Part shown: positions 7,904-15,754 of the stretch, one piece after another
How the letters are laid out: each line of letters starts with the position of its first letter
Numbering within the stretch: position 1 is the stretch's first letter
Assembly: GCA_029862205.1 (NCBI GenBank)
Contig: JAOTXT010000008.1
Location: 25,042 to 89,041, forward strand
DNA: 64,000 nt
Direction: 5' to 3'
Origin: Paracoccaceae bacterium
GTDB taxonomy: Bacteria > Pseudomonadota > Alphaproteobacteria > Rhodobacterales > Rhodobacteraceae
Made by a program: the position numbers and the translations under genes
Notes under the pieces: generated by a model
What the model was told of the DNA's origin: nothing
The model's input: the letters and a program-made list of their open reading frames with translations, nothing else
The model's database searches: none

Positions 7904-9112
7904 TCACTCGGGCAGAGCAACATCCACCCAGACCAGCCGGTGATCGGAACTAGCCGGGCGGCGCCCGCCCGTCTGATCCGGCGCAACCAGGCGCGCCAAG
8001 GCATGGTCCGGCGCGGGCCAGAAGACACCCGAGCCCGTCACCCGCAGCGTGGCCGAGGGCAGCACGTAGTCGACCCGCATATTGCCCGGCCCCGGCTCGT
8101 CACGCCAATCGGCGGTGTCCTGGGCGGGCGGCCCCAATTGTGTGCGGTTGATGCCTGTTGCCGCCGCCTCTGCCGCGCCATCGCTCTCGGGCGCCGGGTC
8201 TGGAATGGCCGGATGATCGACCAACGCCTTGATCGCGCCCCGCCGGGCCGCGCCGTCATAAGGGTCCGCGTTCATGTCGCCCGCGACCACGAAATACGCG
8301 CCCCGGGCCAGCCCGCCGCGCATGCCCGCATCGTCCTCGAGCCAGCCGGCGCCCTCGATCAGGCCCAGGATCAGGCGAATCTCGTCCCCATTGCGCCGCC
8401 CGTTCAGATCCTCGGGCCCGTCGAAGACCGGCGGCGTCGGATGGGCGGCGATCACATGCAGTCTCTCGCCGCCGGGCAGCACGATCGGCACGACCCAATG
8501 ACCGACCGAGCTGAGCCGCAGCGCTCGCCAGACCTGGTCGGTGTGATACGGCGATCCGTCCGGGTTCACCGGCCGATCCGCGCCCGGCAGGGCGGCCCAG
8601 GGGAACCGTTGAAAGGTGCGGATACGATCATAGTCGATGGGCAAACGGCTGAGCACGGCCATCCCGTATTGCCCGGGAAACCGCCCATAACCGAAGGCAT
8701 CACGGGGCCCGCCACGCTTGCCGTCGCCGTCCAGGTCCAGGCCCGAGGGGAGCCCCGCATTCACAGGCCCCTGATAGAGGAATGGGTAGTCGAGCCCCGC
8801 CACGTCGTCGATACCGCGGCCCAATCGCTCGGCAAAAAGGGTCAGCGCCCGGTGTGCCGGATCGCGGTCGAATTTTTGCAACACCAGAATATCCGGCCGC
8901 ACTCGCAGGATGATCTCGGCCACCGCGTCGATCTGGGGCGAGCGTTCGCCCATCTCGCGGAGCAGCAGCCCGGCACCCTTGCGCACCAGACCCACATTGA
9001 AACTGGCGACGCGGATGCTGCCGGGCACGATGGGCTCCCAGGGTGCCTCGGCAACCGCCGAGGTCCCCAGCCAGAAGCTCAGACCAAAAACGAAAAGGGC
9101 GGTAAGCCTCAG
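7904..9112 (-). CDS. Exported endonuclease/exonuclease/phosphatase family protein, apparent CTG start
   Basis: 402 aa. It has an EEP fold: RVASFNVGL near the N-terminus, a central [13 protein letters not shown], and a C-terminal [13 protein letters not shown] with the catalytic Asp-His. The 649-aa ORF in the track merges this protein with an out-of-frame reading of leuD. In the correct frame the first codon giving a signal peptide ((M)[22 protein letters not shown]) is CTG 9112. That CTG overlaps the leuD stop as CTGA and has GAGG just upstream; no ATG, GTG or TTG codon fits. The protein is probably periplasmic or secreted and co-translated with leuD. Confidence 0.82.
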   Translation of the reverse strand: MRLTALFVFGLSFWLGTSAVAEAPWEPIVPGSIRVASFNVGLVRKGAGLLLREMGERSPQIDAVAEIILRVRPDILVLQKFDRDPAHRALTLFAERLGRGIDDVAGLDYPFLYQGPVNAGLPSGLDLDGDGKRGGPRDAFGYGRFPGQYGMAVLSRLPIDYDRIRTFQRFPWAALPGADRPVNPDGSPYHTDQVWRALRLSSVGHWVVPIVLPGGERLHVIAAHPTPPVFDGPEDLNGRRNGDEIRLILGLIEGAGWLEDDAGMRGGLARGAYFVVAGDMNADPYDGAARRGAIKALVDHPAIPDPAPESDGAAEAAATGINRTQLGPPAQDTADWRDEPGPGNMRVDYVLPSATLRVTGSGVFWPAPDHALARLVAPDQTGGRRPASSDHRLVWVDVALPE

Positions 9113-9729
9113 CTTGCCTCGGCGTCGAGCCAGGGAGTCGCGGCGCGGCGCTTGGCCTCGAAATCGCTGATCGCCTGATCCTTCTCGAGGCTCAGCCCGA
9201 TCTCGTCGAGCCCGTTCAAGAGGCAGTGCTTCTTGAACGGATCGATCTCGAAGCGGATCTCGCCGCCATCGGGACCAGTGATCACCTGGTTCTCCAAGTC
9301 GACCGTGATGATCGCGTTGGCCCCGCGCTCGGCATCGTCCATCAGCTTGTCCACATCCTCTTGCGGCAGCACGATCGGCAGAATGCCGTTCTTGAAACTG
9401 TTGTTGTAGAAGATGTCGGCGAAGCTGGGGGCAATGATGCAGCGGATGCCGAAATCCTGGATCGCCCAGGGGGCATGCTCGCGTGACGAGCCGCAGCCGA
9501 AATTCTCGCCCCCGACCAGGATCTGCGCCTCGCGATAGGCGGGCTTGTTCAGCACGAAGTCCGGGTTCTCGGAGCCATCGTCTAAAAATCGCATCTCGTC
9601 GAACAGGTTCTTGCCCAGGCCCGAGCGTTTGATCGTCTTCAGGAACTGCTTGGGGATGATCATGTCGGTATCCACATTGATCATCGGCAGGGGGGCTGCG
9701 ACCGCGGTCAGCGAGGTGAATTTTTCCAT
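9109..9729 (-). CDS. leuD: 3-isopropylmalate dehydratase small subunit
   Basis: 206 aa. LeuD signatures are [17 protein letters not shown] and [20 protein letters not shown], which hold the swivel-domain residues that bind isopropylmalate. The protein joins LeuC to convert 2- to 3-isopropylmalate in leucine synthesis in the cytoplasm. ATG 9729 fits the family start; the ORF track adds 14 residues. leuC is not in the window. The stop TGA overlaps the CTG start of the EEP-family gene. Confidence 0.95.
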   Translation of the reverse strand: MEKFTSLTAVAAPLPMINVDTDMIIPKQFLKTIKRSGLGKNLFDEMRFLDDGSENPDFVLNKPAYREAQILVGGENFGCGSSREHAPWAIQDFGIRCIIAPSFADIFYNNSFKNGILPIVLPQEDVDKLMDDAERGANAIITVDLENQVITGPDGGEIRFEIDPFKKHCLLNGLDEIGLSLEKDQAISDFEAKRRAATPWLDAEAS

Positions 9730-9960
9730 GATCCTGGCGTCTCCCGGTTGGGTTCGCGCCCGATAGATCATGTGCCGCGCCCGCGCGCAAGCTGTGGGCC
9801 GCGATCATCGCCACCCTGATGGCCTTTCGGGCACGCCAGTCCGGTCCGGTCACATCCCCTCACGCCCTGAAGACCCGCCGCCCCGGATGAGCCAAGCGCA
9901 ACGGATTCACGGCACGGTTGCGTTAAAGGTTTAACAAACCATTGAGGAAGGAGAGCCGCC

Positions 9961-10434
9961 ATGAAGGCCGCATTCGCCATCCCCCTCATCGCCATCGCTC
10001 TTGCCATCGCTGTCCCGCAGGCCGAGGCCGCGCCCGCGGGTCCGTTGGCTTACACAGAAAAGCCCCAGGTGGCTCAAGCCCCGGTGATTCAAGCTGGGGA
10101 TCGCAGAGACCGCTTCGAACGAAGGGCCGAGCGCCGGGAGCGCCGGGCCGAAAGGCGGGCGGAGCGCCGGGAATTCCGGCACCGCGATCGCGATTTCCGG
10201 CGTCGTGATTTCCGGCATCGCGACTCCCGGCGGTACCGGGACTTCCGCCGGGATTTCCGCCGGGATTTCCGGCATCGTGATCGCTTCAGGTATGATCGTT
10301 TCGGCTATCGCGACGACCGCCGGCGTGACCGGCGCCGTGATAGGCATCGCCGCCGGGGCAAGAACGATGCGGCCTATATCCTGGGCGGTGTCCTGGGCGC
10401 CGTGATTCTGTTCGGGATCCTCGATAATTACTAA
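9961..10434 (+). CDS. Arg-rich exported low-complexity protein, unknown function
   Basis: 157 aa. It has a signal peptide (MKAAFAIPLIAIALAIAVPQAEA). About 95 residues follow that are dominated by Arg with Asp/Glu, Phe and His (repeats such as RRDFRHRD), then a hydrophobic C-terminal helix (AAYILGGVLGAVILFGIL). GGAAGGAGAG precedes ATG 9961. Short Arg-rich proteins with a Gly-rich C-terminal membrane helix are common in alphaproteobacteria as RcnB/DUF-type envelope proteins, but I cannot place this one in a named family. It may bind polyanions or the outer surface of the membrane (inference). Confidence 0.75.
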   Translation: MKAAFAIPLIAIALAIAVPQAEAAPAGPLAYTEKPQVAQAPVIQAGDRRDRFERRAERRERRAERRAERREFRHRDRDFRRRDFRHRDSRRYRDFRRDFRRDFRHRDRFRYDRFGYRDDRRRDRRRDRHRRRGKNDAAYILGGVLGAVILFGILDNY

Positions 10435-10437
10435 GAC

Positions 10438-11187
10438 TCAGGCGAACCACAGCCAAAGCCCGCGCAGGATGTAGATGGTGCTGACCGTCAGCACCACCCG
10501 CTTGCTCCAGCGCCGAAAACTGGTATCGGTCATGCGCTCGAGCACGCTCGCCGCCACGGTGGTCCCGATGATCGCCAGGACCACCGCGGCCGCATAGACC
10601 CACCATGGGATCTCAACGGCGAAGGCCGCGGCGAAACTGCCGAAATAGGCGATCCGGAACAGATGCGCGACGACTTGGGTGAACCCCTTGGTGGCGACGA
10701 TCTGCTTGCGGTCCAAGGGGCTCGCCTGAAAGAACATGTCCAGGATATGCCCTGCCGCGCCGCCGAAAAGCTGGATCACCATGATCACCGCGCCGCAAGC
10801 CCAAGGCATCCCCGGCTTGGTGATGTCCAGATGCAGCCGGCGCGTCGGGATCGCGTAGACCAGGAAGGGCAGCGCCCCGATCACGAAATAGACCAGCGCC
10901 TTGTCCGGCAGAAAGGCGATCAGGCGCACCACCAGGAAGGTCAGCGCCGAGCCGATCACGTAGTGCCCGACGATCCCCCATTGCACATGGTGCCGCCACA
11001 GCCAGGCGCGCCAGCCATTGGCGGTCGCCTGTGTCGCGCCGAACAGCACCATCGCGGGGGCCACGTCCAGGAAGACCAGCAGCACCCCCAGCAGCACCAT
11101 GCCGCCCGCCATGCCGAAGATACCCGATAGGAACGAGGTCGCGATGACCGTCACCGCCAGGGTGATTAGCGCGAAGGGCGACAGCAT
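10438..11187 (-). CDS. TauE/SafE family permease (second copy)
   Basis: 249 aa with about eight membrane helices. The N-terminal repeat SFLSGIFGMAGGMVLLGVLL and a second GGAAGHIL segment are typical of TauE/SafE transporters. ATG 11187 overlaps the stop of the upstream lyase gene (TGATG), showing translational coupling. The pair suggests export or import of an organic or sulfur anion linked to the lyase reaction. The ORF track start is 57 residues too long. Confidence 0.88.
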   Translation of the reverse strand: MLSPFALITLAVTVIATSFLSGIFGMAGGMVLLGVLLVFLDVAPAMVLFGATQATANGWRAWLWRHHVQWGIVGHYVIGSALTFLVVRLIAFLPDKALVYFVIGALPFLVYAIPTRRLHLDITKPGMPWACGAVIMVIQLFGGAAGHILDMFFQASPLDRKQIVATKGFTQVVAHLFRIAYFGSFAAAFAVEIPWWVYAAAVVLAIIGTTVAASVLERMTDTSFRRWSKRVVLTVSTIYILRGLWLWFA

Positions 11188-12536
11188 CAGCGGCGTTTCG
11201 CCAGAAGATCGCGCACCATGGCGGGCGCAGCGCCCAGATAATTCGCCGGATCGACCAGGCGCACGAGCTCGTCGCGGCTCATCACCCCGGCGATCCGCGG
11301 CTCGGCGGCCAGGGCATCGAGGAAGCTGGTGTTGCCGTCCAGCGCGGCGCGGCAGCAATCATAGACCAGATCGTGTGCTACCAGGCGGCCTAGCGCCGGG
11401 GCCAGGCCCATCATCACTGCCTCGGCGACGATCAGCCCGCCGGTCGCGTCCAGCACCTCGCGCATCCGCTCGGGCCTAACTTCCAATCCCTCCAACACCT
11501 CGCGCGCGGCGGTCAGCGACCCGGAGGCGACGATGAATGCGGTGGGGATCGCCTGCCATTCCACATGCCACTGCCCGGTGGCGCGTTCGTGGTCCTGGAC
11601 CATGGCGTCCAGCATAAGGTCGTGCTGGGCGCGCAGCGTCTTGGCGGCCGCCAGCATCAGCTCGGACCCGATCGGATTGCGCTTTTGCGGCATGGTCGAC
11701 GACGCGCCGCGCCCGGGCTGATAGGGCTCCAGCGCCTCGCCGGTCTCGGTCTGCATCATCAGCATCACGTCATAGGCGATCTTGCCCAGCGAGGCGCCGA
11801 CCAGCGCCAGCCAGCCGGTGACCTCGGCGAAATTGTCGCGGATCGAATGCCAGGTGATCGGCGGCAGTCCGAGGCCCAGCTCCCGCGCCAGCGCCTGTTG
11901 TGTCGCGAGCCCGTCCTTTTCGCCGAGCGAAGCAAGCGTCCCCGCCGCGCCCGAAAACGAGACCACCTCGACCCGGGGGCGCAGTTCCCTCAACCGCGCC
12001 CGGTGCCGGTCAATCCCGCTCAGCCAAGTGGCGGCCTTGTAGCCGAAGGAAACCGGCAGGGCGTGCTGTAGATGCGTGCGCCCGGCCATCGGCGCCTCCG
12101 CATGGGCCTCGGCCAACTTGGCCAAGGCATCCGCGACCCCATCCAAATCCGCCGCGATCAGGTCCAGCGCGCCCCGGATTTGCAGCACATCGGCCGTGTC
12201 CATGATGTCCTGGGTCGTCGCCCCCCAATGACACCACTGGCCAAGCCCGTCCGGCGCCCATTCGACAAGCTGTTCCACCAGCGGCAGGATCGGATAGCCG
12301 ACGATTTGGGTCCGAGCAGAGAGCCGGTCCCAGTCGACGCGCGCCACATCGGCGACGGCGGCAATCGCCTCGGCCGCCTCATCGGGAATGATGCAAAACC
12401 CCGCCTGCGCCCGCGCCAGCGCCGCCTCCACATCGAGGTAACGCTGCACCACCGCCTCGTCGGAGAACAGCGCCCGCATCGCGGCGGTCCCGAACATGTC
12501 GCCCCAAAGGCGGGATTTGAGAACGAGCGAAGGCAC
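11187..12536 (-). CDS. Fumarase/aspartase superfamily lyase, 3-carboxy-cis,cis-muconate cycloisomerase-like (PcaB type)
   Basis: 449 aa with the superfamily signature GASSTMPQKRNP around residue 270, GATTQDIMDTAD near 107 and GRTHLQHALPVSFGYKAA near 150. Members use an anti elimination mechanism from a carbanion intermediate. The length and these motifs fit the PcaB branch, although adenylosuccinate or other lyase activities cannot be excluded. The start is GTG 12536 with GGGGAGG upstream. It is coupled to a TauE permease, and no other protocatechuate genes are present. Confidence 0.85.
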   Translation of the reverse strand: MPSLVLKSRLWGDMFGTAAMRALFSDEAVVQRYLDVEAALARAQAGFCIIPDEAAEAIAAVADVARVDWDRLSARTQIVGYPILPLVEQLVEWAPDGLGQWCHWGATTQDIMDTADVLQIRGALDLIAADLDGVADALAKLAEAHAEAPMAGRTHLQHALPVSFGYKAATWLSGIDRHRARLRELRPRVEVVSFSGAAGTLASLGEKDGLATQQALARELGLGLPPITWHSIRDNFAEVTGWLALVGASLGKIAYDVMLMMQTETGEALEPYQPGRGASSTMPQKRNPIGSELMLAAAKTLRAQHDLMLDAMVQDHERATGQWHVEWQAIPTAFIVASGSLTAAREVLEGLEVRPERMREVLDATGGLIVAEAVMMGLAPALGRLVAHDLVYDCCRAALDGNTSFLDALAAEPRIAGVMSRDELVRLVDPANYLGAAPAMVRDLLAKRR

Positions 12537-12710
12537 CGCGTCACCTCCCCTCGACGGCGGGATCCCCTCCCCCCGCTGGGGGGAGGGTTAGGGAGGGGGT
12601 GCCCACCTCTTCCATGCCCCGGCCTCGAGCCGGGGCCTCGACGGCCATCGCAACCCCGCGAGGTCCCGGATCAAGTCCGGGACATCGTGGAGCCTTGGTC
12701 AAACCTTCCC
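12537..12710. repeat. Intergenic cluster of three GC-rich hairpins
   Basis: Three perfect stem-loops occur in 120 bp between the lyase start and the aldehyde dehydrogenase stop. They are a 10-bp stem at 12565-12587 (CCCTCCCCCC/GGGGGGAGGG), an 8-bp stem at 12616-12636 (GCCCCGGC/GCCGGGGC) and an 8-bp stem at 12663-12683 (GTCCCGGA/TCCGGGAC). The last resembles a dispersed palindrome often seen between genes in alphaproteobacteria. They could stop or stabilise the aldehyde dehydrogenase transcript. Confidence 0.7.
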
Positions 12711-14186
12711 TCACCTCAGCACGAACGGGTTGCCCGGCGCCGCGTCCGAGGTGTTGATCCAGACCGACTTGGTCTCGAGATATTCGCGAATCGCGCCGAC
12801 CCCGCTCTCGCGGCCGATGCCGGAATGCTTCACGCCGCCGAACGGCATCATGTAGCTGACCGCCCGGTAGGTGTTGATCCAGACCGTGCCGGCCTTCAGC
12901 GCCTTCGACATGCGCACGGCACGCCCGATATCCTTGGTCCAGACCCCCGCGGCCAGCCCGTAGATCACGTCGTTGCCGACCTCGACCGCCTCTACCTCGT
13001 CCTCGAAGCCGATGATCGACAGGACGGGGCCGAACACCTCCTCCTGCGCGATCCGCATCTCGTTCGAGACATTGGTGAAAATCGTCGGCTGCACGAATTG
13101 CCCGCCCGGCAGCCCCTCGGCCGGGCCGCCGCCATAGATGCAGTTGGCGCCCTCGGACTTGGCGATGTCGATATAGTCGAGAATTTTCTTGAACTGGGGC
13201 TCGGTCGTCACCGGGCCGATATTGGTGTCGGCCTCCATCGGGTCGCCAATCTTCGCGGTGCGCGCCATCTCGACCAGGCGCTCGGTGAACTCGTCGCGGA
13301 TCGAATTCTGCACCAGAAGCCGAGAACCCGCCACACAGGTCTGCCCCGTCGCGGCGAAGATCCCCGCAACCGCTCCCGAGGCAGCGGCGGCCAGGTCCGC
13401 ATCCGCGAAGACGATGTTCGGCGACTTGCCGCCCAGCTCAAGCGAGACCCGCTTGATGCCCTTGGCCGCCTGGGAATAGATCATCGCGCCGGTGCGGTCC
13501 GAGCCCGTGAAGGTGATCTTGGCCACATCCTTGTGGGCGACCAGCGCCGCGCCCGCCTCGGCCCCGAAGCCCGCGACCACGTTGAAAACCCCGTCCGGCA
13601 GCCCCGCTTCTTTGGTCAGCGCCGCATATTCCAAGGTCGAGGCCGAGGTGAATTCCGACGGCTTCACCACCACCGAGCACCCCGCCGCAAGCGCCGGCGC
13701 GCATTTCCAGGCGATGAAGAGTAAGGGCGAGTTCCAGGCGGTCAGCGCGCCCACCACGCCGACCGGCTCATGCGTCGTGAAGGCGAAGTGGTCCGCCTTG
13801 TCGATCGGCACCACCGTACCCTCGACCTTGTCTGCGAGCCCCGCGAAGTAATACCACCACTCCGGGTGGTAGCGCATCTGGCCTGCCATCTCGGAAAGAA
13901 GCTTGCCGTTGTCACGCACCTCCAGCTCGGCCAGCCGGTCCGCGTTTTCGGCCACCAGGTCGCCAAGCTTGCGCATCGCCTTGCCGCGCGCCGAGGGGGT
14001 CATCGAGGCCCAGGGTCCGGTGGTCATGGCCGCCTTCGCCGCCGCCACGGCGCGGTCGATATCGGCTTCGGTCCCGCGCGGCATCTTCGCCCAGACCTCG
14101 CCCCGGTAGGGATCGGCCGAGTCGAACCATTCGCCCCCAGCCGGGTCCACGTAAGCGCCGTCGATATAGTGCTGAAAGGTTTTCAT
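12711..14186 (-). CDS. NAD(P)-dependent aldehyde dehydrogenase
   Basis: 491 aa. ALDH motifs are VSLELGGKSPNIVFADADL (catalytic Glu and NAD site, about residue 250), GQTCVAGSRLLVQ (catalytic Cys, about 285) and EEVFGPVLSIIGF. It oxidises an aldehyde to the acid in the cytoplasm. ATG 14186 with GGAGG upstream is preferred over the TTG of the ORF track. It is divergent from a molybdenum hydroxylase operon across 213 bp, and both could act on aldehydes. The substrate is unknown. Confidence 0.93.
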   Translation of the reverse strand: MKTFQHYIDGAYVDPAGGEWFDSADPYRGEVWAKMPRGTEADIDRAVAAAKAAMTTGPWASMTPSARGKAMRKLGDLVAENADRLAELEVRDNGKLLSEMAGQMRYHPEWWYYFAGLADKVEGTVVPIDKADHFAFTTHEPVGVVGALTAWNSPLLFIAWKCAPALAAGCSVVVKPSEFTSASTLEYAALTKEAGLPDGVFNVVAGFGAEAGAALVAHKDVAKITFTGSDRTGAMIYSQAAKGIKRVSLELGGKSPNIVFADADLAAAASGAVAGIFAATGQTCVAGSRLLVQNSIRDEFTERLVEMARTAKIGDPMEADTNIGPVTTEPQFKKILDYIDIAKSEGANCIYGGGPAEGLPGGQFVQPTIFTNVSNEMRIAQEEVFGPVLSIIGFEDEVEAVEVGNDVIYGLAAGVWTKDIGRAVRMSKALKAGTVWINTYRAVSYMMPFGGVKHSGIGRESGVGAIREYLETKSVWINTSDAAPGNPFVLR

Positions 14187-14399
14187 GGACCGGCTCCTCC
14201 CTTGGCTCAACGCGCCCGATAATACGGCGCTTCGCCGATAACCGAAGCCCTTGATTTCAATTTTCCGAATGCCATCCCCAGGCCTGGCGGGTATACGCGC
14301 CGCCCTCCCTTGACGCGGGCATTTTGGCGTCGTTAGGTGCGGGTTCCGCCAAGCGAATGGCGGCCGGTTGAAACAGCTCGAAACTGGGATCCATCACCC

Positions 14400-15257
14400 A
14401 TGAGATACGAAGCGCCAAGCACGCTTGAGAACGCGGTCGCCCTGCTGGCGGGCGAGTCCGGCTCGGCCCATGTTCTGGCCGGCGGGACGGACCTGCTGGT
14501 CGGCATGAAATCCGGCTTCACCGAGCCCGACCTGATCGTCGACATCAAGCGGATCGACGGGATGCACACCGTAACCCAGGAAGACGGCGGCTGGCGCATC
14601 GGCGCGGCGGTGCCGGGCATCCAGCTGGGCGAGCACGACGGCGTCAAGGCCGACTGGCCCGGTGTCGTCGAGGCGCTCGAGCTGATCGGCTCGACCCAGA
14701 TCCAGGGCCGCGCCACGATGGCCGGAAACTTATGCAACGCATCGCCCGCCGCCGACAGCGTGCCGGCGATGGTGGCGGCTGACGCCACGGTGCGGATCGC
14801 GGGCCCGAACGGCTCCCGCGACATTCCCGTCATCGAGGTTGCCACCGGCCCAGGCCAGACCTCGCTCGCGAAAGGCGAGATCGTCGAATCGATCTTCCTG
14901 CCCGCGCGCCCGGTCCGCTCGGGCGACGCTTACCTGCGCTTCATCCCGCGCACCGAGATGGACATCGCGGTGGTCGGCTGCGGGGTCAGTCTGACGCTGG
15001 ACGAAGGCGGCACCTGCACCGCCGCGTGCGTTGCGCTGGGCGCGGTCGCGGCCACCGTTCTGCTGGTCGAGGACGCCGCCCGGGTGCTGATCGGCACGGC
15101 GGTCGATGACGCGGCGCTCGACGCCCTGGCCGCTGCCTGCTCGGCCGCCGCCAAGCCAATCGACGACAAGCGCGGCACGGTCGCGTTCCGCAAGAAGGTC
15201 TCGGGCGTGCTGGCCCGCAGGGCCGCTAAGATCGCCCTCGAGCGTGCGAAAGGTTGA
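14400..15257 (+). CDS. Molybdenum hydroxylase FAD-binding subunit (CoxM/CutM-like)
   Basis: 285 aa with two FAD-binding motifs, HVLAGGTDLLVGMKSG (about 31-46) and TMAGNLCNASPAADSVPAM (about 107-125), followed by the CO-dehydrogenase flavoprotein C-terminal domain. It passes electrons from the 2Fe-2S subunit to the quinone or another acceptor. It is the first gene of the operon M-S-L and is followed within 6 bp by the iron-sulfur subunit. Confidence 0.92.
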   Translation: MRYEAPSTLENAVALLAGESGSAHVLAGGTDLLVGMKSGFTEPDLIVDIKRIDGMHTVTQEDGGWRIGAAVPGIQLGEHDGVKADWPGVVEALELIGSTQIQGRATMAGNLCNASPAADSVPAMVAADATVRIAGPNGSRDIPVIEVATGPGQTSLAKGEIVESIFLPARPVRSGDAYLRFIPRTEMDIAVVGCGVSLTLDEGGTCTAACVALGAVAATVLLVEDAARVLIGTAVDDAALDALAAACSAAAKPIDDKRGTVAFRKKVSGVLARRAAKIALERAKG

Positions 15258-15262
15258 GCACC

Positions 15263-15754
15263 ATGTCCCAGATCCACGTATCCACCACCATCAACGGGGA
15301 TGCCACCGAATTCCTGTGCGAACCCGACGAGACGCTGCTCGACGCGCTGCGCGACCGCCTCGGCCTCACCGGCTCGAAGGAAGGCTGCGGCACCGGCGAT
15401 TGCGGCGCCTGCTCGGTGACCGTGAACGGCCGCCTGGTCTGCTCGTGCCTGATGTTGGCCGCCGAGGCTGAAGACGCCGAGGTCACCACGATCGAGGGCA
15501 TGGCCGAGGGCGAGGCCCTGCACCCCCTGCAGCGGAAATTCATCGAACATGCCGCGCTGCAATGCGGCATCTGCACGCCGGGCATCCTGGTCGCCGCCAA
15601 GGCACTTCTGGAGCAGAACCCCGCGCCGACAGAGACCGAGGCGCGTTACTGGCTGGCCGGCAACCTCTGCCGCTGCACCGGCTATGACAAGATCATCCGC
15701 GCCGTGATGGACGCGGCCGCCGAGATGAGGGGCGAGATGAGGAGGGCTTCCTGA
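15263..15754 (+). CDS. Molybdenum hydroxylase 2Fe-2S subunit (CoxS-like)
   Basis: 163 aa. The N-terminal plant-type 2Fe-2S site is GCGTGDCGACSV with a further Cys (LVCSCLML). The C-terminal helical 2Fe-2S domain has QCGICTPGIL and NLCRCTGYDKI. ATG 15263 (AAAGG upstream) is preferred to TTG 15254, which overlaps the previous stop. The stop overlaps the large-subunit ATG by one base. It relays electrons from Mo to FAD. Confidence 0.94.
   Translation: MSQIHVSTTINGDATEFLCEPDETLLDALRDRLGLTGSKEGCGTGDCGACSVTVNGRLVCSCLMLAAEAEDAEVTTIEGMAEGEALHPLQRKFIEHAALQCGICTPGILVAAKALLEQNPAPTETEARYWLAGNLCRCTGYDKIIRAVMDAAAEMRGEMRRAS

Noticed and set aside
7904-9853. A 649-aa ORF covering the nuclease gene and the leuD region
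   Set aside because: The N-terminal 250 residues are an out-of-frame reading of leuD (Arg/Gly-rich); the real nuclease-fold protein begins at the signal peptide.
10085-10380. A CRISPR-like or tandem DNA repeat array
   Set aside because: The repetition is short, degenerate and in frame with an Arg-rich protein; there are no spacers.
14310-14338. Sigma-70 promoter (TTGACG with 17-bp spacing) before the hydroxylase operon
   Set aside because: The -10 hexamer (TTAGGT) matches poorly.
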